Of a stretch of DNA of 64,000 bases, positions 10,701 to 22,321 are shown piece by piece; the stretch's first letter is position 1; each line of letters starts with the position of its first letter. Origin of the DNA: Limnanthes douglasii subsp. nivea (lineage: Eukaryota > Streptophyta > Magnoliopsida > Brassicales > Limnanthaceae); contig JAUPFV010000002.1 in the NCBI GenBank assembly GCA_036936605.1, positions 318,634,893-318,698,892 of the forward strand. Direction: 5' to 3'. Both the position numbers and the translations under genes were made by a program. Below the pieces are notes generated by a model. That model saw nothing but the letters and a program-made list of their open reading frames with translations, had not been told where the DNA came from and ran no database searches.

Positions 10701-11790
10701 GAAATTGGATTCTTATGTGTGTTTTGCTTTATGGGTATAGGTTTATAGTTATATATAGTTTAGACGTTGTTGTTTGTTTAGTTTATATGTTTACAAGTGC
10801 ATTACTTTATAGGTAAATACTTGTGGTTATATCTAGTTTAGACATTAATGGTTGTTCAGTCTATATGCTTAGGTCTATATTGCTTTACAGGTAAATTTTT
10901 ATAGTTATATATAGTTTAGGCCTTGTTGCTTATTCATTATGTATGCATAAGAGTGTATTGATGTACATGCAAATATGTATAGTTATATATAGTTTAGATG
11001 TGTTATTTGTTAAGTCCGTATGCTTATTTATACATTACTTTAGATATAAATATTTATGCTATATCTAGTTTAGGCATTGTTGTATGTTCAATCTGTATAT
11101 TCGGGTGTGCATTACTTTACATATAAATGTTTGTAGTTATATCTAGTTTAGGAATTGTTGTTTACAAGTAGATTTTTATAGTTATATATAGGTAAGGTAT
11201 TATTGTTCGTTTAGTCTATGTATGCTTAAGTGTGTATTGTTTTACATATAAATATAAATATTTATATCTAATTTATGCATTGTTATTTGTTTGTATTTTA
11301 GGTGTGTATTGATTTACAAGTAAATATTTATATTTATATTTAGTTTAGACATTGTTGTTGGTTTATTATATATGCTTAGGTGTGTATTGCTTTACAATGT
11401 AAATGCTTATAATTGTATTTAGTTTAAGTGTTGTCGCTTGTTCATCCTGTACGCTTAGGTGTACATTACTTTACTTGTAAATATTTATATAATTTAGACA
11501 TTATATTTTGTTCAGTTTGTATTATTAGGAGTATATTGTTTTACAAGCAAATGTTTAAAGTTATATCTAGTTTAAGCATTGTTTTTTGTTCATTTTGTAT
11601 GATTATTAGTGCATTACTTTACAAGTAAGATTTTATAATTATATAGTTTAGACATTTTTGGTTGTTTAGTTTGTATGCTTATGTGCGTATTGCTTTACAC
11701 GTAAAAATTATAATTAGTTATAATTTAAGCATTAGTGGTTGTTTAATCTGTATGCTTAGGTTTGAATTTCTTAAATGTAAATTGCATATG
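10700..11790. repeat. Minisatellite of about 78 bp, roughly 14 degenerate copies
   Basis: The phrase atatctagtttagacattgt recurs at about 10756, 10834, 10912, 10990, 11066, 11144, 11188, 11269, 11340, 11419, 11490, 11568, 11644 and 11721, usually 76-79 bases apart. Each unit also contains a ttcagtctgtatgcttaggt-like segment and a gtattgctttacaagtaaat-like segment. One unit (11144-11188) is shortened to about 44 bases. The copies have diverged, so this is an old array. Confidence 0.82.
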
Positions 11791-12271
11791 CACACGTAGT
11801 TAAAACTTGGCTAACTGTTGAGATTACATGCATATATGTTTATAGGTAACATATGAATTCCTTAGGCATTTGTAGTTAAAACTAATTTGACTATTGAGAT
11901 TGCACGTTTATATGTGTATAGGTAAGATGTAAATCCCTTACGCATATATCTTTAAAACTTGGATGATTGTTGAAATTACCTTATTAGATTTGTATAGCTA
12001 CTGTCTATAAATTTATAAGATAAATGTAATTTAGTTATTTCTGGTTGCATAGTTATATTAGTTACGTATAAAAGTTATCAATATACATCTAAACATACAT
12101 TACAACTAAGAAAACATAGTTATATTAGTTACATATAGAAGTTATATTAGCTACTATATTTACAACTTAAATTTTACAACAAATAACTTAAATGATAACT
12201 GCAAAAGAAAATGAGATCATACAGCTAAACAATATATTGAAAAAACTATTTTAATCAAAGAATAATAAATG
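11791..12271. other. AT-rich spacer next to element A
   Basis: AT-rich DNA with a few leftover phrases of the 78-bp repeat at its left end. No gene recognised. It ends with the 5-bp target copy AAAAT (12272-12276) of element A. Confidence 0.6.
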
Positions 12272-12276
12272 AAAAT

Positions 12277-12680
12277 TGGTGAGGTTTATTCTCGTCTAAG
12301 GGTAAGTTTGTAATTTTGTTTAGAGTTTGTGGAAGTTTGTATGTATTTAATGTTTGAGTAGAGAGTAGAGGGAGAATTAAGCAGCCTGGTTGTATTTAAT
12401 TTTCATTGCCCTTATTTAATGTTGGTGGTTGGGTATTTATACCCTTACATTTGGGCCTTATGGGCTTTCGGTCATGTTTAATGGACCCGGGTCAAGTTTA
12501 AGGACCCATAAGCTCTTAGTAGGAGAGCAGGCAGCTTAGTCAAGAAGTGATTATATTTTTAAGTACTTTAGTTCTTGTTCGAACAGTCAAATGGATGAGG
12601 TGTTCGAACTGCCCTGTCCGGTTAGGTGGTCTTTGTCCGAACTGTTATGTCCGAAGAGGTAACAGAATCCGAACTCATCA
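12277..12680 (-). repeat. 3' LTR of element A (404 bp)
   Basis: Left boundary TGGTGAGG and right boundary ACTCATCA on the plus strand. The partner copy at 33192-33597 is 406 bp, and two single-base indels account for the difference. The plus strand of 12680-12695 (atagcccattttttagg) reads as polypurine tract on the element strand. Confidence 0.92.
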
Positions 12681-12695
12681 ATAGCCCATTTTTTA
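12681..12695 (-). other. Polypurine tract of element A (degenerate)
   Basis: The element strand reads CTAAAAAATGGGCTAT directly before the 3' LTR. The equivalent in B and C is AAAAAAGGGGCTCC, so A's copy carries substitutions. The tract would prime plus-strand DNA synthesis. Confidence 0.7.
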
Positions 12696-13020
12696 GGTGT
12701 TTGCTCAAATAACCTTTGTCAAAACCTGAAAAATAGTCCGTTGTCAGTGGCAGTTTTATCCGGACAGGTCTTTCGAATTATGTTATGGTTTTATCCGGAC
12801 TGAAAAAACTCTTGGAATCTAAACTGTTTTTTGCCAAAGTTCATGGGACACGGGTCACTCTTTGGTTCGTTATTTTAGCCGTTTTTTCACCTTGAATTTC
12901 GCACCCACCTTCTCTGAAAAGCAACCTCTTCATCAATGAAGGTGACATTAGCGCCGTCTCTTAATCATTGCTAATCTTTTCAAATTCTCCTAGGAATCAA
13001 GACTTATTTTTGAGGTTTAC

Positions 13021-13028
13021 TATAAATT
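13021..13028 (+). promoter_or_regulatory. TATA box of element A's antisense gene
   Basis: TATAAATT, 105 bases before the antisense ATG at 13126, in the same place as TATA motifs in B, C and D. The G-box found upstream in B and C is altered here (gacacgggtc near 12848). Confidence 0.55.
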
Positions 13029-13125
13029 AAGATACTTTTCCACTGTTTTACTATCACTTCCATTTTCACTCTGCTAATTTTCAGAGCTTTCTCTCTCAAA
13101 CACAAGTTCTTTACCTTGATTTTTT

Positions 13126-16100
13126 ATGTTCACGGCGAGGAACGCTTTAATCAGAGGCGGGTGGCTCAATCTATCTGAATTAGAAAAAGCACAAAAAGTT
13201 GAAAGGGAGAACCGTATTGCAGCAGGCTTACCCGCCTCTCCCATCGACAAACCAGCAACTTCAACTACAGAGGCTGACCAGGGTTCATCTTCTACAAAGA
13301 GTGTCAGACCGAAGAGATTGTTTCAAACCAGCCTTTCCCCTATTATCTCAGGTTCGTCGGTTCAAGAGTCAGAACCCACTGTCGAACCAGGCTTAACAGT
13401 TACTAGTTTTAGAAAACCTTCCCCATTCTTAGCCATGTGGTCTGATGGTGAAACTTCTCCCAACAAGCTGATTGATCGAAGAAAAGGCCGACTGGTCAAA
13501 GGGCAGGCCTCCAAAGGTACCCCTTCGAAAACAGGTGCCAGAGATAACAATACAGGGCCAGAAGCACCCATAAAAGCACCCATGGACAGACTGTCCGGTC
13601 CGGAGGCTGCTGGCTCAAACCCACGAAGAGAAACCTCTATATCAGAGCCCTAGCCGGAGGCCAGAGTGCAGGAGAGCGCTGAAGCTCATCAGTCCGGTGG
13701 TCCGACTCAACCAACTCCAAACTCCCCTCTCACCAAGACTACTAAAAACCCTTCCTTAATAATGGAGGAAATAATGGATGACTCTATCGAAGAGGCTCCA
13801 TTCGAGTCTGAACCTTCCGGACAGACTAGTGGTGTTGTTGCTGCCCAGAAGGATAAGGGCAAGGAAAAGCTATGCTTAAGGCATCCGGATCTGCCGGAGT
13901 GCCTCGAAGGAAAAGTGGGGCCTTGTTTCCACAAGGTAAATGTTAAATACCTTCTTGCTTTACAAAAAATCAACTATGCCTTCATCCATACAGCTGAGTT
14001 GGGCCTGATGCGTACGAAGTGGGGAATTCCGGAGAATGTGAAGATAAGAATCCCCATAGACCCCGAAACCCCAATGGATTGTAAACTCAATGAAATAGTC
14101 ATTTTTACAGAGCTTTTTAACTGGGGTCTAAGGTTTCCCTTAGATCTGGAGATAGTTAGGTATTTCCGCCTTATCAGACTCTGCCCTAGTCAACTGAGCC
14201 CCAATGCCTCGTACATACTTAGGGCTTGCATTATGGCCTCCAGGCTCTCTAGGATTCCTCTACCAATGGAGGAGTTCGTAGTTGTGGCCAGTCTCTGCAT
14301 GAACTACCACATTCCCTTCTATCACTTCAACATGGGTGATAATTATAAAGCAGTGGATGATCTGCTTGAGTCGGAGAGAAATTGGAGGACTCAATTCATG
14401 TTCGTAAGTGGTGCTTGGGAGAACAGGGGGAAAATCAAAGCCGGAGTCAATCCAAGTCTCCTCACCAGCAGATGGAGGAGTGATCGTAAGGCTCATACTT
14501 TATACTTTTATTTCTTCTTTTATCGAATTTGCTTAAACTAACTGGTCTTGCCTTTTTCCTTAGCAGAACTGCCCAAAGACTTCAATGACTACCTAAAGTC
14601 CGAGCAGACCACTTGCACCAAGATCAACACTTGGACTGCTGAAAAATGGGGAAACCAATTTCACGACGCTTTCATAGGAGGAAACTTGGCGAGGTCTCAC
14701 CTCTGGAACACTACTGGCCGGAGGGACTTGACCTGGGAAGAACTCACCACTCCACCCCCTCCGGATGTAGTCCTCAAGAGAACACACAAACCGGATGGGT
14801 CACTATACTTGCCAGGCCGGGCCAAGGCCCCGAGTAAAATGAAAGACAAGAAGAAGAAGGGCAAGAAGGTTGTAGGTGAAGCTAACCCTGCCGAGGTGGA
14901 GGAGGCTGCTCCAACAAATCCAGAGGGGCCAGCCCCAAGCCAAACCGATACTGCTCTCTTGGAAGTAGTGGAGCATGAGAGTGTTAGGGAAGAGGTTCAA
15001 TCCCTAAAACCCCCAAGGGCTCCCAAAAGAGACCGAAAACGGGGACCAGAAAGCAAGGATATGGAGGCTAAGAAGAAAAATACCTCCAGGGGTGATGAAC
15101 TCTCTCTCCGGACTTCGGAGCCTCTCCCCCCTGTAGAACCTAGTGATCCGACAAGAGCAGAGGAGATTCCTGGTGATTTTCACACCGACGAGGTCGGAGG
15201 AGGAGACCTTAGCATCGATGGTGTTGACATCACAGGGCTCGATGGACTCGATGACTATTTTGCCAACCTCCCCAGAGACGATTTTCCTGGGCCTTACCTC
15301 CCTCCGAGCACTTCGAACACCGTCACTTTTAATGGTAAGACCTTTACTGTTTCAAGTGATAGGGATATTATAGCTCACTCCATATTAAGTAATGTTCAGC
15401 TAGTGCTTGTTTTGGAGAAACAAGTTCGAGGTCAGGCAGATATAATTGATGAGTCCGGATTCGAAGAGCTCCACAAAAGGGTAGTCCAAAGTAAAACTCC
15501 CCGGAAACCGGACAGACACCAAGATTTCAATTCGAACAGCCCTGTTTGAACCGGACAGATGACTTCGAACACAGCAAACATAAGACAATTCGAACTATGA
15601 CTAAAGTACTAAAAAACCTAATCACTATCTGACTAAGCTACCTGTGCATTTGCTTAAACTTCATGGGTCTTTAAACATGACCCGGGTCCATGAAACTTGA
15701 CCCGAAAGCCCATAAGGGCCCAAATTACACACTATAAATACCCAACCACCAGCATTAACTATGGGTAAGAAAAATTAACTGCTGCCAGGCTGCTCAATTC
15801 TCTCACCACCCTTGAAACACTTTGAAACACCCTGAAACATCTTGAAATATCCTTAAACACCACCACACTACCGTGAAACACCCTAACGCCACCTTAAAAC
15901 TCCACTTAAAATTACCAGCCTACCCCCAGGCAACTTTTATCCACACCAATAATCAAAGATCTCAAATCTGACAAAGAGAAACTGTCCGATGACCTTCTTA
16001 CTGCCACTCAACATGCTGACATTCTGAAGGGAGAGAACGAGGAGCTAAAAAAGAGCCAAGAGGGGTGGATCACAAAGGTTTCCACTTCAGAAGACACTAT

Positions 16101-16596
16101 CAAAGAGCTCCAGGAGAAGCTGTCCGGATTGGAGAAAGATCTCACCTCTTCGAAAGAGGAGGCAAAGGCCAAAGATCAAATCATTCACAACTTGACAAGT
16201 GACGAAATTGCGCTCGAGAACACAGTGTGCAAGGCCGCAGAAGAGAAAGCTGATCTGCTAAGAGAGCAAGAGGACAAAATTCAGGCCAAGATCGATGCTT
16301 ATGCTAGCAGCGTAATAGAAACTCAAGAGGAAATATATGCCAAGGTGAAATCGGACATGGTCCTGCTCTTTCATGAGAAGTTCCCGAAAAGGAACCTGGC
16401 AGATTTGTGGCTTCATGTAGAGTACGAAGACCTTCCCTTCCACACCATGGCTGACGGAGACTTGCATGATTATTCCAGTGCTTCCTCCTCTGACGAAGAA
16501 GAAAACACCGGGGAGGGCCCTCACGAAGAGAAAGACGATCCCAAGGAGAAGAAGAAGATAAGTGAGGCGGAGCCATCTTCAAAGTCTCGTTCTTAA
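13126..16596 (+). pseudogene. Element A antisense gene (PF04195-like), split by stop and solo LTR
   Basis: Extra gene of Tat elements, transcribed opposite to gag-pol; function unknown. Exon 1 is 13126-14485, intron 14486-14566 (GT...CAG), exon 2 continues to 15446 and, after the inserted LTR, from 15954 to 16596. Removing LTR and TSD restores an exact frame of about 960 residues. Exon 1 ends in the conserved block IPENVKIRIPIDPETPMDC, FTELFNWGLRFPLD, CPSQLSPN, typical of 'putative gypsy type transposon' proteins. The middle is low-complexity (KKKKGKK), and the C-terminal third is a coiled coil followed by an acidic tail (SSASSSDEEENTGEG). A TAG at 13651-13653 (codon 176) is a second lesion; C has a sense codon at the equivalent site. 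Confidence 0.82.
15447..15948 (+). mobile_element. Solo LTR of the B family, inserted in A's antisense gene
   Basis: 502 bp, exactly the length of B's LTRs, starting TGATGAGTCC and ending CCACACCA, flanked by ATAAT at 15442-15446 and 15949-15953. No internal element sequence is present, so it is the product of recombination between two LTRs of a former full element. Its orientation is opposite to A and B. It differs from B's LTR at many more positions than B's two LTRs differ from each other, so it is an older insertion. Confidence 0.93.
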
Positions 16597-17096
16597 ATTA
16601 TGAATTATCTTTTCACTTTTCATGTTACCTAAACTAAAGTCCTTGGAAGGCCAAGGCATTTTTGTTATTGTGTCCGACATTTGACCGGATAGATCTTTTG
16701 TTTTGTTTGACAATTGAAAAGTCCTTGGAAGGCCAAGACACTTAGATTATTTTAATGAATATCTTTGTTTTGCACAACTCTTGCATTCTTCCATAGTTTG
16801 TTTCAATTTTGGTGGCTAGTGTTTAAATAGCCCTTAGTTATTTCATAAGCATTCTAAAGTGAGAGTGTTTAAATTCTCCGATGACAAATGTTTAAGTAGT
16901 CATCATTCCCTTAATTCAATCCGGATGGTATGACAAAAAACAAAGTAAGAACACTTCAAAAAAAATTAAGAAGGCATCAAAATTTATTGAAAAGCCCGTA
17001 CACCTCATTAAAACCTCCCCGTGCCACCAGGGTAGGAAAGAGTATGCCCCCAAATATTTACATGGATTTTTAAACAAGTAAATATATACATAACTT
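16597..17096. other. Convergent 3' region of element A with two CCTTGG/CCAAGG inverted repeats
   Basis: Between the stop of the antisense gene and the stop of integrase. Contains ccttggaaggccaagg (16641-16656) and ccttggaaggccaaga (16723-16738), small inverted repeats with a four-base centre. The same pair occurs in B and C. No coding sequence is seen. Confidence 0.7.
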
Positions 17097-18424
17097 TTAC
17101 TCCAAGTACATTCGGAGATGCTCAATATTCCAAGGGTGATTTAAAACCCTTCCATCTTTATTTTCTAGCCAGTATGTTCCAGGTTTGAGTCTTTCAATGA
17201 CCATATAAGGTCCTTCCCAAGTTGGGGCTAGTTTGCAGAGCAGCTTCTCTTTGGTGTGTAAGAAGGCCTTCCTTAACACCTTGTCCCCCGGCTGAAATTT
17301 TCTTCTTCTAACTCTAGAAGTAAACTTGTTTCTCATCAAACCCTGATAATGTGCAGCTCTAAGGTGAGCCTTAACTCGTCTTTCTTCTATTAGGTCAAGC
17401 TGACCCCTGATTGTCACTTCGTTAGCTTGTTCGAAGAAATTGTGGACTCGAAAAGAAGGGAAAGTCGCCTCTATGGGGGCTGTGGCATCCATCCCATAGA
17501 CTAAGGCAAAGGGTGACTCTTGTGCTGCAGCCCCAGGTGTAGTCCGGTAGGCCCACAAAACCTCTTGTAAATAGCTAGGCCACTTCCCAGCAGCCCCTTC
17601 CAAATTCTTCTTTAAATCGGACAGTATAGTTCTGTTAGCCACTTCAACCTGACCATTCGCTTGTGGGTGGAAAGGTGAAGAGAAGCAATGTTGTATACCC
17701 ATTGAGGCACAAAAACTCTCCATTTCCTTGTTGTCGAACTGTGGCCCTTTGTCTGTCGTTATCTTTTGTGGAATACCAAATCTGCAACAGATGTTGGATA
17801 AAATGAATTTTATGACAACTTTTGATGTTGTTCCTGCCAGGGGGGCTGCTTCAACCCACTTCGAAAAGTAATCTATAGCAAAAATTATACTTCTGCGCCC
17901 TCCGGACGCCATAGGAAGAGGTCCTACCAAATCCAACCCCCATCGAGCAAAAAGTATAGGCTCAGAAATTGACTCTAGAGGGATGGCTGGGACATGAATT
18001 TCATTACTATATCTCTGGCATGGATCACACCTTCTCACCAGCTCCTTAGCATCTTGCATTATAGAGGGCCAATAATAGCCAGTCAGTAAAACTCTCCTTG
18101 TTAGAGCCCTGAACCCACAATGAGCTGATCCCTCGCCATCATGCAATTCGGAGAGGACTACTTGAGACTCATCATCTCCCAAACATCGCAAAAGAGGTTT
18201 ACTATAAGATTTTTTATACAGAACGTCTCTTAGTATGCTAAATCCACGAGCCTTGTGCTTCAATTTTCTTGCTAGTGATTTATCCGGAGGCAAGATGCCA
18301 TCAGAGAGGTACTGCAGGAGAGGAAATCTCCAATTTTGAGGTTGTTTCATCTGTACATCGACAACTTGTTCCTCTTTACCCATATCAAGTTGAATGGAAG
18401 GGCTCTCCAGTACATGGATCCAAG
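17097..18424 (-). pseudogene. Element A integrase portion of pol (left of B insertion)
   Basis: Continues A's pol after B's insertion point. Shows an HHCC-type zinc-binding part (ELHDGEGSAHCGFRALTRRV, then RRCDPCQRYSNEIHV), the core with RWGLDLVGPLP, TTDKGPQFDN and ANGQVEVANRT (D, D, E present, though the usual DNG is DKG), and a C-terminal part ending PWNIEHLRMYLE. The 428-residue frame is itself open, but it is cut from RT and RNase H by 10.5 kb of element B. Confidence 0.85.
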
Positions 18425-18429
18425 GATAT

Positions 18430-18931
18430 TGGTGTGGATAAAAGTAGCCTGGGGGTAGGCTGGTAATTTTAAGTAGAGTTTTAAGGCAGCGTAAGGGTGT
18501 TTCACGGTGGTGTGGTGGTGTTTAAAGGTGTTTTAAGATATTTCAGGGCGTTACAAAGTGTTTCAAGGGTGGAGAGAGAATTAAGCAGCCTGGCAGCAGT
18601 TAATTTTTCTTACCCATAGTTAATGCTGGTGGTTGGGTATTTATAGTGTGTAATTTGGGCCCTTATGGGCTTTCGGGTCAAGTTTCATGGACCCGGGTCA
18701 TGTTTAAAGACCCATGAAGTTTAAGCAAATTCACAGGTAGCTTAGTCAGATAGTGATTAGGTTTTTTAGTACTTTAGTCATAGTTCGAATTGTCTTATGT
18801 TTGCTGTGTTCGAAATCATCTGTCCGGTTCAAACAGGGCTGTTCGGATTATAGTCTTGGAGTCTGTCCGATTTTCGGGGAGTTTTACTTTGGACTACCCT
18901 TCCGGGGAGCTCTTCGAATTCGGACTCATCA
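18430..18931 (-). repeat. 3' LTR of element B
   Basis: 502 bp, plus-strand ends TGGTGTGG and ACTCATCA. Near-identical to 28466-28967. Confidence 0.95.
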
Positions 18932-18945
18932 GGAGCCCCTTTTTT
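18932..18945 (-). other. Polypurine tract of element B
   Basis: The element strand reads AAAAAAGGGGCTCC immediately before the 3' LTR. C has the same tract at about 35209-35221. Confidence 0.8.
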
Positions 18946-19089
18946 AGGTATTTGAACAAGTGTCCTTGTTAAAGAACTGAAAAACAGTCTGATTTCGGAA
19001 GTGGTTTTCCGATTCGAAGAGAGTTGAGACAGGCCCGGACAGCCCAACCGTTACGAATTCCAAACGGTTCTTTGTCAGGAGTAGTGGGA

Positions 19090-19269
19090 CACGTGTCACC
19101 CTCTGGTTGGCCACTCCAGCCGTTTTTCTACCTCGAAAATTACACCACTTTATTGAATAGGTAACTTCTTTAAATGGTTTTGATGACGTCAGCGCCGTCT
19201 TTTAATCATTGCCCAACTTTTCGGATTCTCCTAAGAATCAAACCCCCTTTTTCACTTTTACTATAAATA
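19090..19269 (+). promoter_or_regulatory. Promoter-like block of element B's antisense gene
   Basis: Contains a G-box within acacgtgtcac (CACGTG at 19090-19095), a palindromic bZIP-type site TGACGTCA at 19184-19191, and TATAAATA at 19262-19269, which is 96 bases before the ATG at 19358. The block lies outside the LTR and points away from gag-pol. A and C have the same arrangement with partly altered motifs; D has G-box plus TATA on its opposite strand. Known plant factors bind such motifs; actual activity is inferred. Confidence 0.65.
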
Positions 19270-19357
19270 CTATTCATCTTTCACAGTCTCATTTTCACTT
19301 TGCCATTTTACTCAAAACTTCATCTCTCTAAAATCTTAAAATTTCCTTAATCGTTTT

Positions 19358-22321
19358 ATGTTCACAGCAAGAACAGCTTTAATCAAGGGTGGCTGGCTCA
19401 ATCTTTCAGAACTAGAGAAAGCTCAAAGGGTCGAAAAAGAGAAAAGGATTGCAGCAGGGCTTCCAGCATCGCCTGTCGAGAAACCAGCCCCTTCGATTGA
19501 GGAATCTGATAGAGGTTCGTCTTCCTCAAAGGGTACAAAACCTAGAAAGCTCTTTCGAACAACACTCTCTCCCATCGTTTCAGACTCTTCAGTTCAAGAG
19601 TCTATCCCCATTGTTGAACCGGGGGTTACTGCTACAAGTGTCAGAAAAAAGTCTACTTTTATTGCCATGGGGTCCGACTCCGATCATTCCCCAGACAAGC
19701 TGATCATGAAAAGACCAAGCAGGTTGGTCAAAGGACTCTCCTCAAAGAATACTAGTGAGTCAGGGTCCGGGACAACTGTTAGGACCCTTCGGGAGAGGCC
19801 GGTCGGTCCGGAGGCTAGTAGTCCACTGCCTCCAAAGGAAACTTCGACCTCAGAGACTCAAGCTGAGGTGAAAACCCAAAAACATTCAACGAGCCGTCAG
19901 TCCGGAGGATCAGCTGTACCAAGCTTCATCCCTCCCCGGGCTGTTTCTGCAGAAGCTCCCCCAACAGTAATGGAGGAGAGGATGGAAGACTCCATAGAGG
20001 AGGCTAGGTTTGAGTCCGAGTCTTCCGGACAAGCTGACACTGCCATAGTTGTTGCCAAGAAAGGCAAAGAGGACTTATACCTGAGCCGTCCGGATCTGTC
20101 GGGGAGCCTTGAAGGGAAAGTTGGTCCCTGCTTTCACAAGGTAGAATTTAAGTACCTTTTGTCTTTGTTAAAAACCAAGTACATGTTTATTCACATTAGG
20201 GACTTGGGACGGCTTCGCACTAAGTGGGGGATCCCTGAAAATGTAAAGATTCGAATTCCCATCGACCCGGAGACCCCGATGGATTGCAAGAGAAACGAGA
20301 TTGTCTTTTTTACAGAGCTGTTTAATTGGGGACTTAGGTTCCCATTGGATCCGGAGATAGTGCGCTATTTCCATTTGGTCAAGCTATGTCCATCGCAGCT
20401 GAGTCCCAACGGATGGTACACCTTGATGTCATGCATAATGGCGTCCAGGCTGTCCGGAATCCCTCTTCCCATGGAAGAGTTTGCTGCTGTGGCAAGTCTA
20501 TGCAAACATCACCAGTTCCCCTTTTATCACTTTAATATGGGGAACAATCTGAAAGCCGTTGACGATCTCCTGGAATCGGAGAATAAATGGAGGAGCCAGT
20601 TCTTGTTTATAAGTGGCTCATGGGAGAATGGGAAGAAGATTAAGATTGGGGAGAATCCTAGCCTTCTTCGAAGTAGATGGAGAAGTGATCGTAAGTTCTT
20701 TCTTTAAGTTTCTATTCGAATCTTCCCTTCTTTAAGCTTTCACTAACTTAATTATTCTTTTGTTTTGCTAGAACTGCCAAAAGAGTTCGGAGACTATGCG
20801 AAAGCCGGACAGGTTACCTGTGGCAAAATAAACACATGGGCCGCAGAGAACTGGGAGAACCGGTTTCACAAGGCTTTTACTCCGGGAAACTTAGCCAGAT
20901 CTCACCTGTGGAACACCACAGGTCGAAGGGATTTAACCTGGGAGGAGTTTTCCACCCCTCCTGATGATGACGTTGTGCTGAGAAGGTCTCATGGGCTAGA
21001 TGGGACCCTTTTCCTCCCTCTCCGGGCCAAAGCCCCAAGTAAGATGAAGGGCCAGAAGAAGAAAGGGAGGAAAACAACAGGAGATTCAGAGAAAAAGGCC
21101 CTAACTGACACAGAGGTGCCAATTCCAGTTCAAGTTGATGCAAGCCTTCTACAGGTGGTAGAAGCGGAAAGTAAGAAACACGGAGAGACTCCCTCAAAAC
21201 CTACGAGGGTCTCCAAACGAACCCGTAAGCAAGTAAGCGAGGGTGCTGAGAGAGAAGTAAAAAAGAAGAAAACTTCTCAAGAAGAAGAATTTGCTCTCCG
21301 GGACCCGGAGCCCACTTTTCCAGTTGATCCTACATTAGCCGAAGAGATCCCAGAAAACCTTAACGAAGGGATTCCAGGGGAGCTTCACACTGATGATATT
21401 GAACAGGGAGAGATCAACATGGATGAAGTGGATGTCACCGGCCTGGGTCCTCTAGGTGACTACTTCCTTGGTTTGTCTAGGGATGAGTTTGCAGGGCCAT
21501 ATGTTCCTCCAAGTAGTTCCAACACAGTGAACTTTAATGGCAAGACTTTCTTGGTTTCCAGCGAAAGGGACATTATAGCTCACTCCCTCCTTAGCAACGT
21601 GCAACCTGTGCTCACCCTGGAAAGGCAAGTCCGGAGTCAGGCAGAAACCATTAAGGAGCTTAAGTCTGAGAAGGAGAAACTGTCCGGTGACCTCCGGGGA
21701 GCCACTACCCAGATTGACTTGCTTAAGGAGTCGAACGAACAGCTGAAGAGGAGTAAAGATGAAAGCAACACAAAAGTTGCCTCTTTGGAGAAAACTCTAG
21801 AAGATCTCCGGGCTAAGTAGTCCGAGTTGGAGAAAGACTTGAAAACCTCAAAAGATGAGACTGCAGCAAAAGAAAAGATTGTCACCAACCTGACTACTGA
21901 CAAACTTACTTTGGAGAATGCAGTGACTCAGGCTGTTGGTGAGAAAGCTGCCCTGGTGAAGGATCAAGAGGCCATGATCAAGGCCAAAATCAATGCTTAT
22001 GCCAAGGAGATGCTACGGAGTGAGGAATTATTGATTGAGAAGGTGAAGTCCGACATGGTCCTCCTATTTCACGAGAAGTTCCCGAAGAGGAGACTTGGGA
22101 ACTTATGGCGTTATGTGGATGATGATGATCTCCCATACTGGACCATGGCTGATGACGAGGGGTACTCTGATGAGCCTTCATCTGGTGATGAAGAGGAAAC
22201 TGGAGAGAGCCCTGGGGAGGAAGAGATCGACCCTAAAGGCAAGAAAAAAGTCGAAGAGAAGAGTGATATTAAAGACAAGAACACACATGTGGGTGAGCCG
22301 TCTTCGAAGGCTCTTCCTTAG
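19358..22321 (+). CDS. Element B antisense gene (PF04195-like, one intron, one internal TAG)
   Basis: Exon 1 19358-20690, intron 20691-20771 (GTAAG...GCTAG, 81 bases), exon 2 20772-22321; the join restores frame with 960 codons including one internal TAG at 21818-21820 (codon 794). Residues about 245-445 form the conserved region (NVKIRIPIDPETPMDCKRNE, NWGLRFPLDPEIVRYF, LCPSQLSPNGWYTL). A lysine-rich linker follows, then a coiled coil from about residue 730 (QVRSQAETIKELKSEKEKLS) and an acidic tail. The TAG falls inside the coiled coil, where A has a leucine codon. The product may be a 793-residue protein. Function is unknown; extra antisense ORFs at this place are established for Tat-lineage elements. 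Confidence 0.8.

Noticed and set aside
12960..12975. agcgccgtct upstream of the antisense genes in A, B and C resembles element D's primer site
   Set aside because: It lies several hundred bases inside, on the strand opposite to the element's own direction, and the true primer site is the TGGCGACC copy next to the 5' LTR.
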